Under the pieces are notes generated by a model that saw nothing but the letters and a program-made list of their open reading frames with translations, was not told where the DNA came from and searched no databases. The translations under genes were made by a program, and so were the position numbers. From Acidobacteriota bacterium (GTDB lineage: Bacteria > Acidobacteriota > Blastocatellia > Pyrinomonadales > Pyrinomonadaceae), in assembly GCA_018269005.1 (NCBI GenBank), contig JAFDVK010000003.1, positions 62,001 to 126,000 on the forward strand: DNA of 64,000 nt. The letters run 5' to 3'. Shown piece after piece: positions 8,984 to 16,994 of this stretch (its first letter is position 1; each line of letters opens with the position of its first letter).

Positions 8984-9262
8984 ATGACCTTGAAAGTGGA
9001 GCGATCGATAAAACGAAAACTTCTGCACGTTGGCGGTTGGCAGGTCGTTAAACGAGCGGCAAAGATGCTCCCGTTCGGCGGCACTGCGGTCGTAGTTGTC
9101 TTGGTCGGTTCAGACATCAAACGAAAGGGCGTCGTAAAGGGGTTGATCAATTCGGGTATCGACGCGATCCCGATCGTCGGGTTGGCGAAGAACGGCATCG
9201 AACTGTTTCGCGGAGATCTTATCCCGGACAAAGAACCAAAAGAGAAGAACAATGAACGGTAG
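8984..9262 (+). CDS. small conserved-looking protein of unknown function
   Basis: This 92-residue protein is not recognised. It is basic at the N-terminus (KVERSIKRKLL), has a hydrophobic glycine-rich stretch (GGTAVVVVLVG, about 31-41), a second one around DAIPIVGLAKNGIELFRGD, and a charged tail (DKEPKEKNNER). This could be a membrane-associated or helix-hairpin protein. The ATG at 8984 is preceded by AGGGAT. It is divergent from the degenerate ABC gene and its end overlaps the start of the next gene by 11 bases, so the two plus-strand genes are probably translated together. Confidence 0.65.
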   Translation: MTLKVERSIKRKLLHVGGWQVVKRAAKMLPFGGTAVVVVLVGSDIKRKGVVKGLINSGIDAIPIVGLAKNGIELFRGDLIPDKEPKEKNNER

Positions 9263-9965
9263 GATCAGCTTGTTGGCGTTAGTTTTGGTCTTGACCGCAT
9301 GCGCGGGAATTACCGTCGCTCAGCGGACGACACGCAGTCAGCGACAGACCCCGCGTCCGACACCGACGCCCGTGCCTGTGCAGGTCACCACTGACCAAAT
9401 ACTTGGACAGGAACCCGGCCGGCCGCTCGTTGATCCGCAAGATGTAGAACAAACGCCCCCTGCAAATTCCCCTGAGCAAAGCCAACAAACGACTGCGCCT
9501 TCGACCGAAGCTCTTCTTGCCAGGATCAAAGCCCTTGAGAGCTCCCGTTCGGACAAATACGATGAGCAGCAGAAACGTCTGCTGATGAATCTCGATATCC
9601 TCACGCGTGCCGAGCAGAGAAGCGAGAACCTGCGGAAGCAGGTTTTTGAGCTGATGGAGAAGGAAGCTGCGGTGCAGACAAAGCTTGATCAACTTGCGTA
9701 TGAGATGCGGCCGGAAATGATCAATCGCGTGACGACGCAAATGGGCGGTTCGATGAAACCTGAGGAAGTTCGCGAAGAAAAAGCGCGAACTCTGGCGGCC
9801 GAACAGACCCGTCAGCAGAATCTCCTTGCCGAGATCCAGTCTGCCAAGGCGCGCGTTGAAGCCGGCCTCGAACGCAGCGAACAGCTTGTTGAAAGACTTC
9901 GTGCCAAGATCGAGAAGGATATAGACGACAGCCTCGACCCCGAAACTCCCACTAGGCCGCAATAA
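9252..9965 (+). CDS. secreted or lipid-anchored coiled-coil protein
   Basis: The 237-residue protein has an N-terminal export signal. Two readings are possible: a lipobox LTAC with Cys at about 17, or signal peptidase cleavage after VAQ. A Pro/Thr-rich linker follows (about 28-90), then a long helical, Glu/Gln/Arg-rich coiled coil (about 90-230). No enzyme motif is seen. It starts inside the end of the preceding small gene, which suggests translational coupling and a shared job in the envelope. The family is not recognised. Confidence 0.7.
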   Translation: MNGRISLLALVLVLTACAGITVAQRTTRSQRQTPRPTPTPVPVQVTTDQILGQEPGRPLVDPQDVEQTPPANSPEQSQQTTAPSTEALLARIKALESSRSDKYDEQQKRLLMNLDILTRAEQRSENLRKQVFELMEKEAAVQTKLDQLAYEMRPEMINRVTTQMGGSMKPEEVREEKARTLAAEQTRQQNLLAEIQSAKARVEAGLERSEQLVERLRAKIEKDIDDSLDPETPTRPQ

Positions 9966-10263
9966 CCTCGCAGTTACCTACACACCCGGTCCGAAATAAG
10001 TAAGAAGTTAGAAGTCAGAAGGCCGAACGTGCATTTTGTGCATTTTCTCCATTCTGTTCGTTTTGTGCGGTTTGTGTCATTTTGTGCGGTTTGATACGTT
10101 TCGTGCGGTTTGTGCTTCAAACGGCAAAAGTTGTTCGTTACGATAGAAATGGTGAGAGGCGAAATCAGCCGCAAATCACTATTTCCTGCAAGTTGGGCGT
10201 AAAAGCAACGTTCTATCGTCGAGAAAATACTAAGTAGGAGACCGCACGACGGTAGAAAAGTTT
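9966..10263. other. gene-free spacer with short repeats and likely promoter of the VIT-vWA gene
   Basis: This 298-base stretch has no coding pattern. It begins with an AAGTTAGAAGTCAGAAG-type repeat, then the 19-bp tandem repeat annotated separately, then about 100 AT-richer bases before the ATG at 10264, which should hold the promoter. No clear -35/-10 pair stands out. Confidence 0.5.
10061..10117 (+). repeat. three tandem copies of a 19-bp repeat
   Basis: The units are TTTTGTGCGGTTTGTGTCA (10061-10079), TTTTGTGCGGTTTGATACG (10080-10098) and TTTCGTGCGGTTTGTGCTT (10099-10117), followed by CAAACGG. Related GTGCATTTT words lie just upstream. The last two units and the CAAACGG tail recur almost unchanged at 46415-46459, so this is a dispersed intergenic element. 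Confidence 0.85.
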
Positions 10264-12537
10264 ATGAAGTTCTTAGCAATAGCATTTCCCTTAACGATGA
10301 TTTTCCTCTTCGGAGGTATCGTGACGAGGGCCCAGGGCGTGATCGTCCCCATTATTTGTGATGTAAGGCCGTGCAGGCCGATCCCGCGGCCTCAGCCGCT
10401 GGTCAACGCCTTGCCGGTAAAATCGATCAAGCTCGACACGAAGATCGCGAATCAGGTCGCAACGACCCACGTCGAGCAAGTGTTCCGGAACGACACGCCG
10501 TTCACGCTCGAAGGCACATATTTTTTCCCGATTCCCGAAGGCGCGTCGATCTCAGAATTTGCTATTTGGGAGAACGGCAAGAAACTTGTCGGCGAAGTTC
10601 GCTCGCGAGAGCAGGCAAGGCAAATTTACGATGCGATCGTTAGGCGACAGCGTGATCCGGGCCTGCTCGAATACGCAGGGCAGAACCTGCTGCAGGCCTC
10701 GATCTTCCCGATACCGCCGAATTCAGATAAGAAACTCGAACTTACGTACACGCAGGTCCTCAAAGCTGATTCCGGCACGGTCGCTTATCGATATCCGCTC
10801 GGAACGGGCCACAATCTCTGGCGGCAGAATCCTATCGCGATCGACGACATGCCGGTGCCGCCGTCGGGTGTTCGTCGAAAAATGCCGGATCAGCAGTTCG
10901 GCACGATCTCCGGCACGATCGAGATCGAGGCGAGGAATTCGATACGAAATATCTATTCGCCCTCGCATTCGATCGATATCAAGAACATCACGGAGCGTTC
11001 TGCTAAGGCCACGTTCGAGACAAGCGGAAACAACAAAGATCTTGAGGTTTTCTACACCGTTTCCGACGACGATTTCGGCCTCTCGCTGATCACGTATCGC
11101 GAGACGGGAAAGGACGGCTATTTTATGCTCCAGCTTTCGCCGAAGGCTGACATACGCGAGAGCGAGATCGCGAGCAAGGACATCGTCTTCGTGATCGATA
11201 CGTCAGGTTCGATGGCCGACGAAGGCAAAATGGACAAGGCTCGGGCCGGACTTCTTTTTGGGATCAAAGGGCTGCGGGCCGGCGATCGATTCAACGTCAT
11301 AAACTTCGCGGGTGAAGAACATCTGATGGAGAAAGGCCTAATTCGGGCGGACGATGCAGGGAAGAAGCGGGGACTTGCGTTCGTCGGAGCCCTGCGGCCT
11401 TCGGGCGGCACGAACATCAACGACGCCCTTCGAGCGGGCTTGCGGCAGTTCGATTCGTCGGATCGGCCGAAAATGATGGTCTTTATGACCGACGGGCTGC
11501 CGACGGTCGGCGTGCAGAACGTGGATGACATCCTTAAGAACGCGGCCGCGATCAAGGTTCCGGGGCTGCACCTGTTCAATTTCGGTGTCGGCTACGACGT
11601 GAACACGCGTCTGCTCGACAAGCTCGCGGCAGAGAATTCGGGTGTCGCCGACTACATACAGCCGAAAGAGGACATTGAGGTCAAGGTCTCGAAATTCTTC
11701 GCGAAAGTGAATTCGCCGGTGATGACGGGCATCGAGCTCGACATGGGCGGCGTGCAGGCGGATCTCGTCTATCCGCGGAATATCACAGATCTCTTCCGCG
11801 GCGATCAGATCACGATCATCGGGCGTTACAAGAATGACAATTCGCTCAACAATGCCGTCATCAAGCTGACCGGCACGTTCGCCGGTAAAAGGCAGACGTT
11901 CACATACAACAACCTTGATTTTCCTGAACGCACGGAGACGAACACGTTCCTCGCGCGTCTTTGGGCGAATCGCCGCGTCGGCTGGCTCGTCGAGCAGATG
12001 CGCAACAACGGCGAGAACAAGGAACTCCGCGACGAGATCGTCGATCTCGGCACACGCTACGGCATCGTTACGCCCTACACGTCGTACCTTGCGACGGACG
12101 GCAGTTTCCAGATGGATGGTTCGGGCAGCGGAAACGGAAACGGAAACGGCTTGGTTCCGCCTACTTCGATGGCAGGCATCGCGCGACAAAAGAGTGTGAA
12201 TTTATCGCCTGCGTCGAGGCCGGTCAGCGGAGAGCAGGCAGTTACCGACAGCCTAAGGGCGCAGGAGAAGAAGGATATGAGATCTCTTGCCGATGACGAG
12301 GCTCAAACGAGTCGTGCGGTGCGAAAGGTCGATCTCAAAACGTTCTATCTTCTCGGGGAAGTTTGGACGGACGGCGAGTTCGATCCGAAGGCCGGATTCT
12401 CGGAAACAAAGGTCACTTTCGGCTCTGACGAATACTTCGACCTCGTGTCTCAGACGCCGGAACTCGCGAAATATCTCTCCCTCGGCGAACAGGTCGTAAT
12501 TGTCTGGAAAGGCAAGGTTTACAGGATCGTCAAGTAG
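10264..12537 (+). CDS. VIT and von Willebrand factor A domain protein
   Basis: The 757-residue secreted or envelope protein resembles bacterial inter-alpha-trypsin-inhibitor-like proteins. It has a signal peptide (hydrophobic residues 2-20). A VIT domain (about 40-170) shows THVEQVFRNDTPFTLEGTY and YFFPIPEGASISEF. A vWA domain (about 305-480) has an intact metal site DTSGS (D312, S314, S316). A glycine/asparagine spacer near 625 and a C-terminal region with a PKAGFSETKVTFGSDEYFD-like stretch follow. It is expected to bind proteins through the metal site; the partner is unknown. The next gene (Ycf48-like) follows after 95 bases. Confidence 0.9.
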   Translation: MKFLAIAFPLTMIFLFGGIVTRAQGVIVPIICDVRPCRPIPRPQPLVNALPVKSIKLDTKIANQVATTHVEQVFRNDTPFTLEGTYFFPIPEGASISEFAIWENGKKLVGEVRSREQARQIYDAIVRRQRDPGLLEYAGQNLLQASIFPIPPNSDKKLELTYTQVLKADSGTVAYRYPLGTGHNLWRQNPIAIDDMPVPPSGVRRKMPDQQFGTISGTIEIEARNSIRNIYSPSHSIDIKNITERSAKATFETSGNNKDLEVFYTVSDDDFGLSLITYRETGKDGYFMLQLSPKADIRESEIASKDIVFVIDTSGSMADEGKMDKARAGLLFGIKGLRAGDRFNVINFAGEEHLMEKGLIRADDAGKKRGLAFVGALRPSGGTNINDALRAGLRQFDSSDRPKMMVFMTDGLPTVGVQNVDDILKNAAAIKVPGLHLFNFGVGYDVNTRLLDKLAAENSGVADYIQPKEDIEVKVSKFFAKVNSPVMTGIELDMGGVQADLVYPRNITDLFRGDQITIIGRYKNDNSLNNAVIKLTGTFAGKRQTFTYNNLDFPERTETNTFLARLWANRRVGWLVEQMRNNGENKELRDEIVDLGTRYGIVTPYTSYLATDGSFQMDGSGSGNGNGNGLVPPTSMAGIARQKSVNLSPASRPVSGEQAVTDSLRAQEKKDMRSLADDEAQTSRAVRKVDLKTFYLLGEVWTDGEFDPKAGFSETKVTFGSDEYFDLVSQTPELAKYLSLGEQVVIVWKGKVYRIVK

Positions 12538-12632
12538 CGACGGCGACACACTCAAGGTGCTCACAGGATGCTTTTTCGCTGTTCAGACGGTATCCTACTG
12601 CAAAGAACAGTTTCGAACAGCGTCGGAGGTTA

Positions 12633-13601
12633 ATGAGCACCTTGAGAATTTTCTTTACACTTTTTTTGATATTGGCAGCAGTTTGCATTGGGGCCGCACA
12701 AGGGAATTGGACCGTCCGCAACAGCGGAACGACCGAGGACCTTGTGGCGGTCTATTTTACTTCTCAACTGCGCGGCTTCATCGCAGGCGACAATGGATTT
12801 TTGGCTTCGACAAGGGACGGCGGAGCGAGTTGGCAAAAGTATCCGCTCAACACGACCGAATCGATCAGCGAGATCTATTTTAGAAACGACAAGAACGGCT
12901 ACCTCGTCGCGGGCAAGCTGATGTTCAGGACGGACGACGCGGGTGAAACGTGGAAGCAGACACGCATCTACCGTGCAGGCGACTTTACAAAAGGCACTCC
13001 TGAATTCACGAGCATACGATTCGCGGGCAAAGATCGCGGGCTGATCATCGGTTCGATCGTCAACGCGCGCGACGAGATCGTCGATTCGCTGCTCTTGCTG
13101 ACCGAAGATGGCGGCGAATCTTGGAATCGCGTCCCGCTGCCGTCCAAGGCCGAGATATTTCACCTCGATTTTGACGGCAAGCAACGCGGTTGGATCGTGG
13201 GCGACAAAGGTCTTGTAATGGTTACGCAGGACGGCGGCCGCTCGTGGTCCATTCAGAAGACCGGCATCGAAAGGGCGTTGTTCGCGGTCGATTTTCGCGA
13301 TGACACGGACGGTTTTGCGGTCGGCGGCGGCGGTTCGATCATAAGGACCACCAACGGCGGCGCAGCGTGGGAAAAGGTGGATTCGCCGACTCCCGAAACC
13401 TTGAAACGCGTCTATTTCGCCGATGACAAGAATGGCTTTGCCGTAGGATTTCGAGGCCAGCTGATCCGAACCTTTGACAAGGGAAAAACTTGGGTCCTTG
13501 AGAACAGCGGTGTGAAAGGTGATTTTTACGGGCTGTTCATGGCGAAGAAATACGGCTGCGCGGTCGGCGAACGCGGACAGGTGATCACTTATTCGCGTTA
13601 G
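12633..13601 (+). CDS. Ycf48-like beta-propeller protein, exported
   Basis: The 322-residue protein has a signal peptide (FTLFLILAAVCIGAAQ) and then at least six blade motifs of the BNR/Ycf48 type: RDGGASW, DDAGETW, EDGGESW, QDGGRSW, TNGGAAW and DKGKTW, spaced 40-50 residues apart. Ycf48 helps assemble photosystem II in cyanobacteria, but relatives in non-photosynthetic bacteria are general propellers of unknown role, so only the fold is claimed. The ATG has a strong GGAGG just upstream. Its last 17 bases overlap the end of the converging S41 protease gene. Confidence 0.85.
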   Translation: MSTLRIFFTLFLILAAVCIGAAQGNWTVRNSGTTEDLVAVYFTSQLRGFIAGDNGFLASTRDGGASWQKYPLNTTESISEIYFRNDKNGYLVAGKLMFRTDDAGETWKQTRIYRAGDFTKGTPEFTSIRFAGKDRGLIIGSIVNARDEIVDSLLLLTEDGGESWNRVPLPSKAEIFHLDFDGKQRGWIVGDKGLVMVTQDGGRSWSIQKTGIERALFAVDFRDDTDGFAVGGGGSIIRTTNGGAAWEKVDSPTPETLKRVYFADDKNGFAVGFRGQLIRTFDKGKTWVLENSGVKGDFYGLFMAKKYGCAVGERGQVITYSR

Positions 13602-15162
13602 CTTTTGCGACGGAGTCTTGAACCAGATTCTGAGCCGCTAAATAGAGCTTTTGCGCTCCCGATAAGGCATTTATACCTGCACCGATCTGCGGGTCTGTCT
13701 CGTTCAGCACACGTTTGGCCTTGACGGTGCCGTTTTCGGCGACGGCGATCTCATATTTGAGACGCCGTTCGAGGAAGAGCGAGTCCGCACGCTTTTCTTT
13801 TAATGAGATCTTTTCGAGCTGCCCCGCGGTCATCGATCTCGCCCGCACGTAAAAGAACAGCGGTGTGAGGAGTTCGGCTTGCGACGGCGTTATTTCCGAC
13901 GAAGGCACGACAGTGTCCGGTTCGATCCCGTTTCCGCCCAACACACGACGCCCTGTGGCGGTTCTAGCCTCGAAAAACGTGTTCTGTATCCCTTCGGCCG
14001 GTGAAACGTGCTTGTAGTACTCGTAAAGCCCGATACGGCTGTAGTCTCGTTGGATCGAGCGGCCCGACGGAGTCAGATATCTTGCGGCAGTGATCGTTGC
14101 TCCCGTGCCGAATGGCAGGTCGATCACGCTCTGCACGAGGCCTTTGCCGAATGTGCGTGTACCGACGATCATTGCCCGGTCATTGTCCTGGAATGCTCCA
14201 GCGACGATCTCAGATGCCGAGGCCGTATCCTGATCGACAAGAATTACGAGCGGCATCGTCTCGGGATTAGCGTTCTTCGAATACCAATCACGCGAATCGC
14301 TTGTGAACCGCCCTCGCTGCTTCAGGATAAGTGTTCCTGCAGGCAGAAACTTTTCCGCTACCTTGACCGCTTGCTGGACGATGCCGCCGGGATTTCCGCG
14401 CAGATCGAGAATGAGCGATGTCATCCCTTGGCGTTTCAGGCCGCGTAGGGCAAGGTCCATCTCGTCCGAGGTCGTGAAATTGAAGCCTTCCGAAAGATCT
14501 ATATAACCGATGCCCGGTTTTAAGATGTAAAAATCAGGGATCGAAGGCTGTCGAATGCTTGCCCGCTTCAAGACAAAGGTCTCAGTGCGGCCGTTGGCGG
14601 CTCGTTCGAGCTTGATCGTGACGGTCGATCTATCGGGGCCGCGAAGCATATCGCCAACCTCATCCGTGCTGAGCCCGACGGCGGAACGTCCATTTATCGA
14701 GATTATCCGATCACCGTATTTCAGGCCTGAGGCAGCGGCTCCCGAACCGGGGATCGCGTCGAGAATGTATGTGGAAAGTACGCCGTCCCGGCTGTAACTT
14801 TGGATCGTCGCGCCGATGCCCGTGTAGGCACTGTCTTCCTGATCGAGAAGGTCCTGCCATTCGCGTTTGTCAAAGAAATTCGAGTGTGGATCGAGGCTTC
14901 GAAGGGCACCGACCGCGGCGCTCTTCGTCAACTGCGGATCAGTCGGAATGGAGCCGGCGACGTTCGCCTTTATCAGGGCTTCGGCCTCAGAGATGTCTGC
15001 GGAAATGCTGCGCGTTTTGCGTGATGCCGAGTTGCCGGAGGCGGAAAATGATGAACCCTCGCTCAGCTTAAAAGGCTCCGGCTTTTCCGGCAGGATCGAG
15101 ATCTGTCCGGATGCTGCGGTCAAGAGGCCAAGCACAAAAACAACTGCGAGTAGAGTTCTCAT
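13585..15162 (-). CDS. S41 family carboxyl-terminal processing protease
   Basis: The 525-residue protease has a signal peptide (RTLLAVVFVLGLLTAASG) and a PDZ domain (about 145-225, with YGDRIISINGRSAVG). The S41 catalytic domain shows the Ser in TASASEIVAG and the Lys in GTRTFGKG, the expected Ser-Lys dyad. It probably trims or degrades envelope proteins in the periplasm. The ATG at 15162 is chosen because it starts directly at the signal peptide; an ATG at 15213 would add 17 residues. Compared with CtpA-type proteins the region before the PDZ domain is longer (about 100 residues, Ser/Lys-rich). Confidence 0.92.
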   Translation of the reverse strand: MRTLLAVVFVLGLLTAASGQISILPEKPEPFKLSEGSSFSASGNSASRKTRSISADISEAEALIKANVAGSIPTDPQLTKSAAVGALRSLDPHSNFFDKREWQDLLDQEDSAYTGIGATIQSYSRDGVLSTYILDAIPGSGAAASGLKYGDRIISINGRSAVGLSTDEVGDMLRGPDRSTVTIKLERAANGRTETFVLKRASIRQPSIPDFYILKPGIGYIDLSEGFNFTTSDEMDLALRGLKRQGMTSLILDLRGNPGGIVQQAVKVAEKFLPAGTLILKQRGRFTSDSRDWYSKNANPETMPLVILVDQDTASASEIVAGAFQDNDRAMIVGTRTFGKGLVQSVIDLPFGTGATITAARYLTPSGRSIQRDYSRIGLYEYYKHVSPAEGIQNTFFEARTATGRRVLGGNGIEPDTVVPSSEITPSQAELLTPLFFYVRARSMTAGQLEKISLKEKRADSLFLERRLKYEIAVAENGTVKAKRVLNETDPQIGAGINALSGAQKLYLAAQNLVQDSVAKANANK

Positions 15163-15379
15163 AGGCTGCCAACGACACTCATCGAGCACAAGCGGACACG
15201 CAAGAATGGGCATTCTACTTGTTCCGTTTCTCGAAAAAGCGGGGCGTCGTAGCTCGGCACTGCCTTTTGCCGCCCCGTTTGAATTTTGTTTGAAGGCATT
15301 AAAGCACTAATTGCCGAAAAGTTCCAGCAAAGAATTGCTGCAGTTGAAATGTCGAGTGATTTCGCGGAAAATCGCGTCT

Positions 15380-16147
15380 ATGGCCGAAAACCGCACAGAC
15401 GAGTTCCTCGAACGCATTCAAGGCCTGTTTCGGGTCGCTGATGCCGAGAAGCTGCTTGCCGATCCCGTCAAAGAGGCGATCACCGAACTGCTCGCGGCCT
15501 CAGCCGTTCGCCTTCGTGCCGAAGCTGCGTCGGTGCTCGTGCGTACGGCCGATTCGGGAGACCTCAAATTCCTCGCGGCAACTGGCGAGGTCGCCGACCG
15601 CATCGTCGGGCTTGAGATCCCGGCCGGAAAGGGAATTGCCGGTTTTGTGCTGATGTCGGGCCAGCCGCTTGTCGTATCGGAGCCGGATGACGAGAGCGGA
15701 TTCTACGCAGAGGTCGATAAGACGACCGGCTTTTCGACGAAATTGCTGCTCGCCGTGCCGCTGCGTTTTCGTGACGATGTGATCGGCGTGCTCGAATACG
15801 TGAATCGGAGCAGCGAGCCGCTGTCCGAGCCGTTCACGCCGGCGGAGATGGACACCGCCGCTGTGTATGCCGAGGCCGTCGCGGCCCTTGTGAACGCACA
15901 CATCGGAGCCGACCTGATGTGCGAACTCAGCCGCCGCATCATACGCGACAGCTCCGAGGAGTCGGATGTAAGGGCGTGGCTTCGCTCAATGCGGGAGAAT
16001 TCGACCCACGCACGTGCCATCGAACTTGCGGCTCTCGTAAGCGAGCTCTCTGAAAAGGGCGATGCTGAAGTAGAACTTTGCCGCACTTTGCTCGAAAGCC
16101 TCATCGGCTATTCTTCATCGACGACAGGACGGTTGGACCTCGCCTAA
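15380..16147 (+). CDS. GAF domain protein
   Basis: The 255-residue cytoplasmic protein contains one GAF domain (about 20-175), recognisable from AASVLVRTADSGDLKFLAATGE, the GLEIPAGKGIAGFVLMSGQPLVV block, and LLAVPLRFRDDVIGVLEYVNR. GAF domains bind small molecules such as cyclic nucleotides or sense redox and light. No output domain is fused; the last 80 residues are helical. The start at 15380 is preferred over a TTG at 15311 because it gives the GAF domain a normal lead-in. The subtilase gene begins one base after its stop, so this may be the sensor for that protease (inference). Confidence 0.85.
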   Translation: MAENRTDEFLERIQGLFRVADAEKLLADPVKEAITELLAASAVRLRAEAASVLVRTADSGDLKFLAATGEVADRIVGLEIPAGKGIAGFVLMSGQPLVVSEPDDESGFYAEVDKTTGFSTKLLLAVPLRFRDDVIGVLEYVNRSSEPLSEPFTPAEMDTAAVYAEAVAALVNAHIGADLMCELSRRIIRDSSEESDVRAWLRSMRENSTHARAIELAALVSELSEKGDAEVELCRTLLESLIGYSSSTTGRLDLA

Positions 16148-16148
16148 T

Positions 16149-16946
16149 ATGACACAGCCGATCGATCCAAATTCCCACGACGCTGCGTCGAATTTTATGC
16201 CTGATCCCGAATGGCTTTCTGCCACGGGCCGAGGCGTAACGGTCGCGATGATCGACAGCGGCGTTGACGCTACGCATCCGGACCTTAGCGGCCGTATCGC
16301 CGAGGAAGTCGGTGCGCGGATCGAAGGCAAGAAGGTCACATTCTCGCCTGTTGATGACGGCGATCTGGCTGGGCACGGCACGGCGTGTGCGGGAATAATC
16401 ACGCAGCTCGCTCCCGAGGCGAAGATCGCCAGCATTCGAGTGCTCGGAGCGAGCGGTTCGGGTGATGCTCAGGTCTTTCTCGCCGGTCTTGAATACGCCG
16501 TAAAGCAACGCTTCAAGATCATCAACCTGTCGCTCGGCACAACGAAGCCGCAGTTCTTTGCGCCTCTCCACGACCTTCTGGACCGGGCCTATCAGGCGGG
16601 CTGCATCGTCGTCGCTGCGGCAAACAATCTGCCGCAGCCGAGTTTCCCTTCGATCTTTTCGTCGTCGCTGATCTCCGTCGTAAAAAGCGAAGAGCCGGAT
16701 CCGCTAAAGTTCAGGTTCCATTACGGCGAGGTCATCGAATTGACCGCGCCGGGCGTCAGCGTTCGAACTCCCTGGGTCGGAGGCGGTTATCGAACTCTTA
16801 CAGGCAACAGCTTTGCCTGCCCGCACATAACCGGCCTTCTCGCACGCCTGGTAGAAAGGCACCCGGAATTGACGCCATTCCAGGCAAAATCCGCCCTTTA
16901 TGCCATCGCCCGAAGTAATAGCGCAGATGGTGTTCAATTAGGCTAA
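16149..16946 (+). CDS. S8 family subtilisin-like serine protease, no export signal
   Basis: The 265-residue protein contains the complete catalytic triad: Asp36 in MIDSGVD, His76 in GHGTACAG and Ser221 in GNSFACPH. The oxyanion Asn is in VVAAANN. It is only the size of a bare catalytic domain, with neither signal peptide nor propeptide, so it is probably cytoplasmic, comparable to intracellular subtilisins. It is separated from the GAF gene by one base. How an unprocessed subtilase is kept safe in the cell is not clear from the sequence. It converges with the SBBP gene at a shared terminator. Confidence 0.9.
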   Translation: MTQPIDPNSHDAASNFMPDPEWLSATGRGVTVAMIDSGVDATHPDLSGRIAEEVGARIEGKKVTFSPVDDGDLAGHGTACAGIITQLAPEAKIASIRVLGASGSGDAQVFLAGLEYAVKQRFKIINLSLGTTKPQFFAPLHDLLDRAYQAGCIVVAAANNLPQPSFPSIFSSSLISVVKSEEPDPLKFRFHYGEVIELTAPGVSVRTPWVGGGYRTLTGNSFACPHITGLLARLVERHPELTPFQAKSALYAIARSNSADGVQLG

Positions 16947-16951
16947 AAATG

Positions 16952-16978
16952 GCGGAGAGGTCGTGTGGACCTCTCCGC
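16952..16978. terminator. intrinsic terminator between convergent genes
   Basis: GCGGAGAGGTC (16952-16962) pairs perfectly with GACCTCTCCGC (16968-16978) around a 5-base loop. Read on the minus strand the stem is followed by ATTTTT, so it terminates the SBBP gene. It can also stop the subtilase transcript. Confidence 0.88.
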
Positions 16979-16994
16979 GTGTAGTTGAGGGTTG

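Noticed and set aside
11338..12189. 283-codon minus-strand frame
   Set aside because: It is antisense to the VIT-vWA gene with no recognisable motif.
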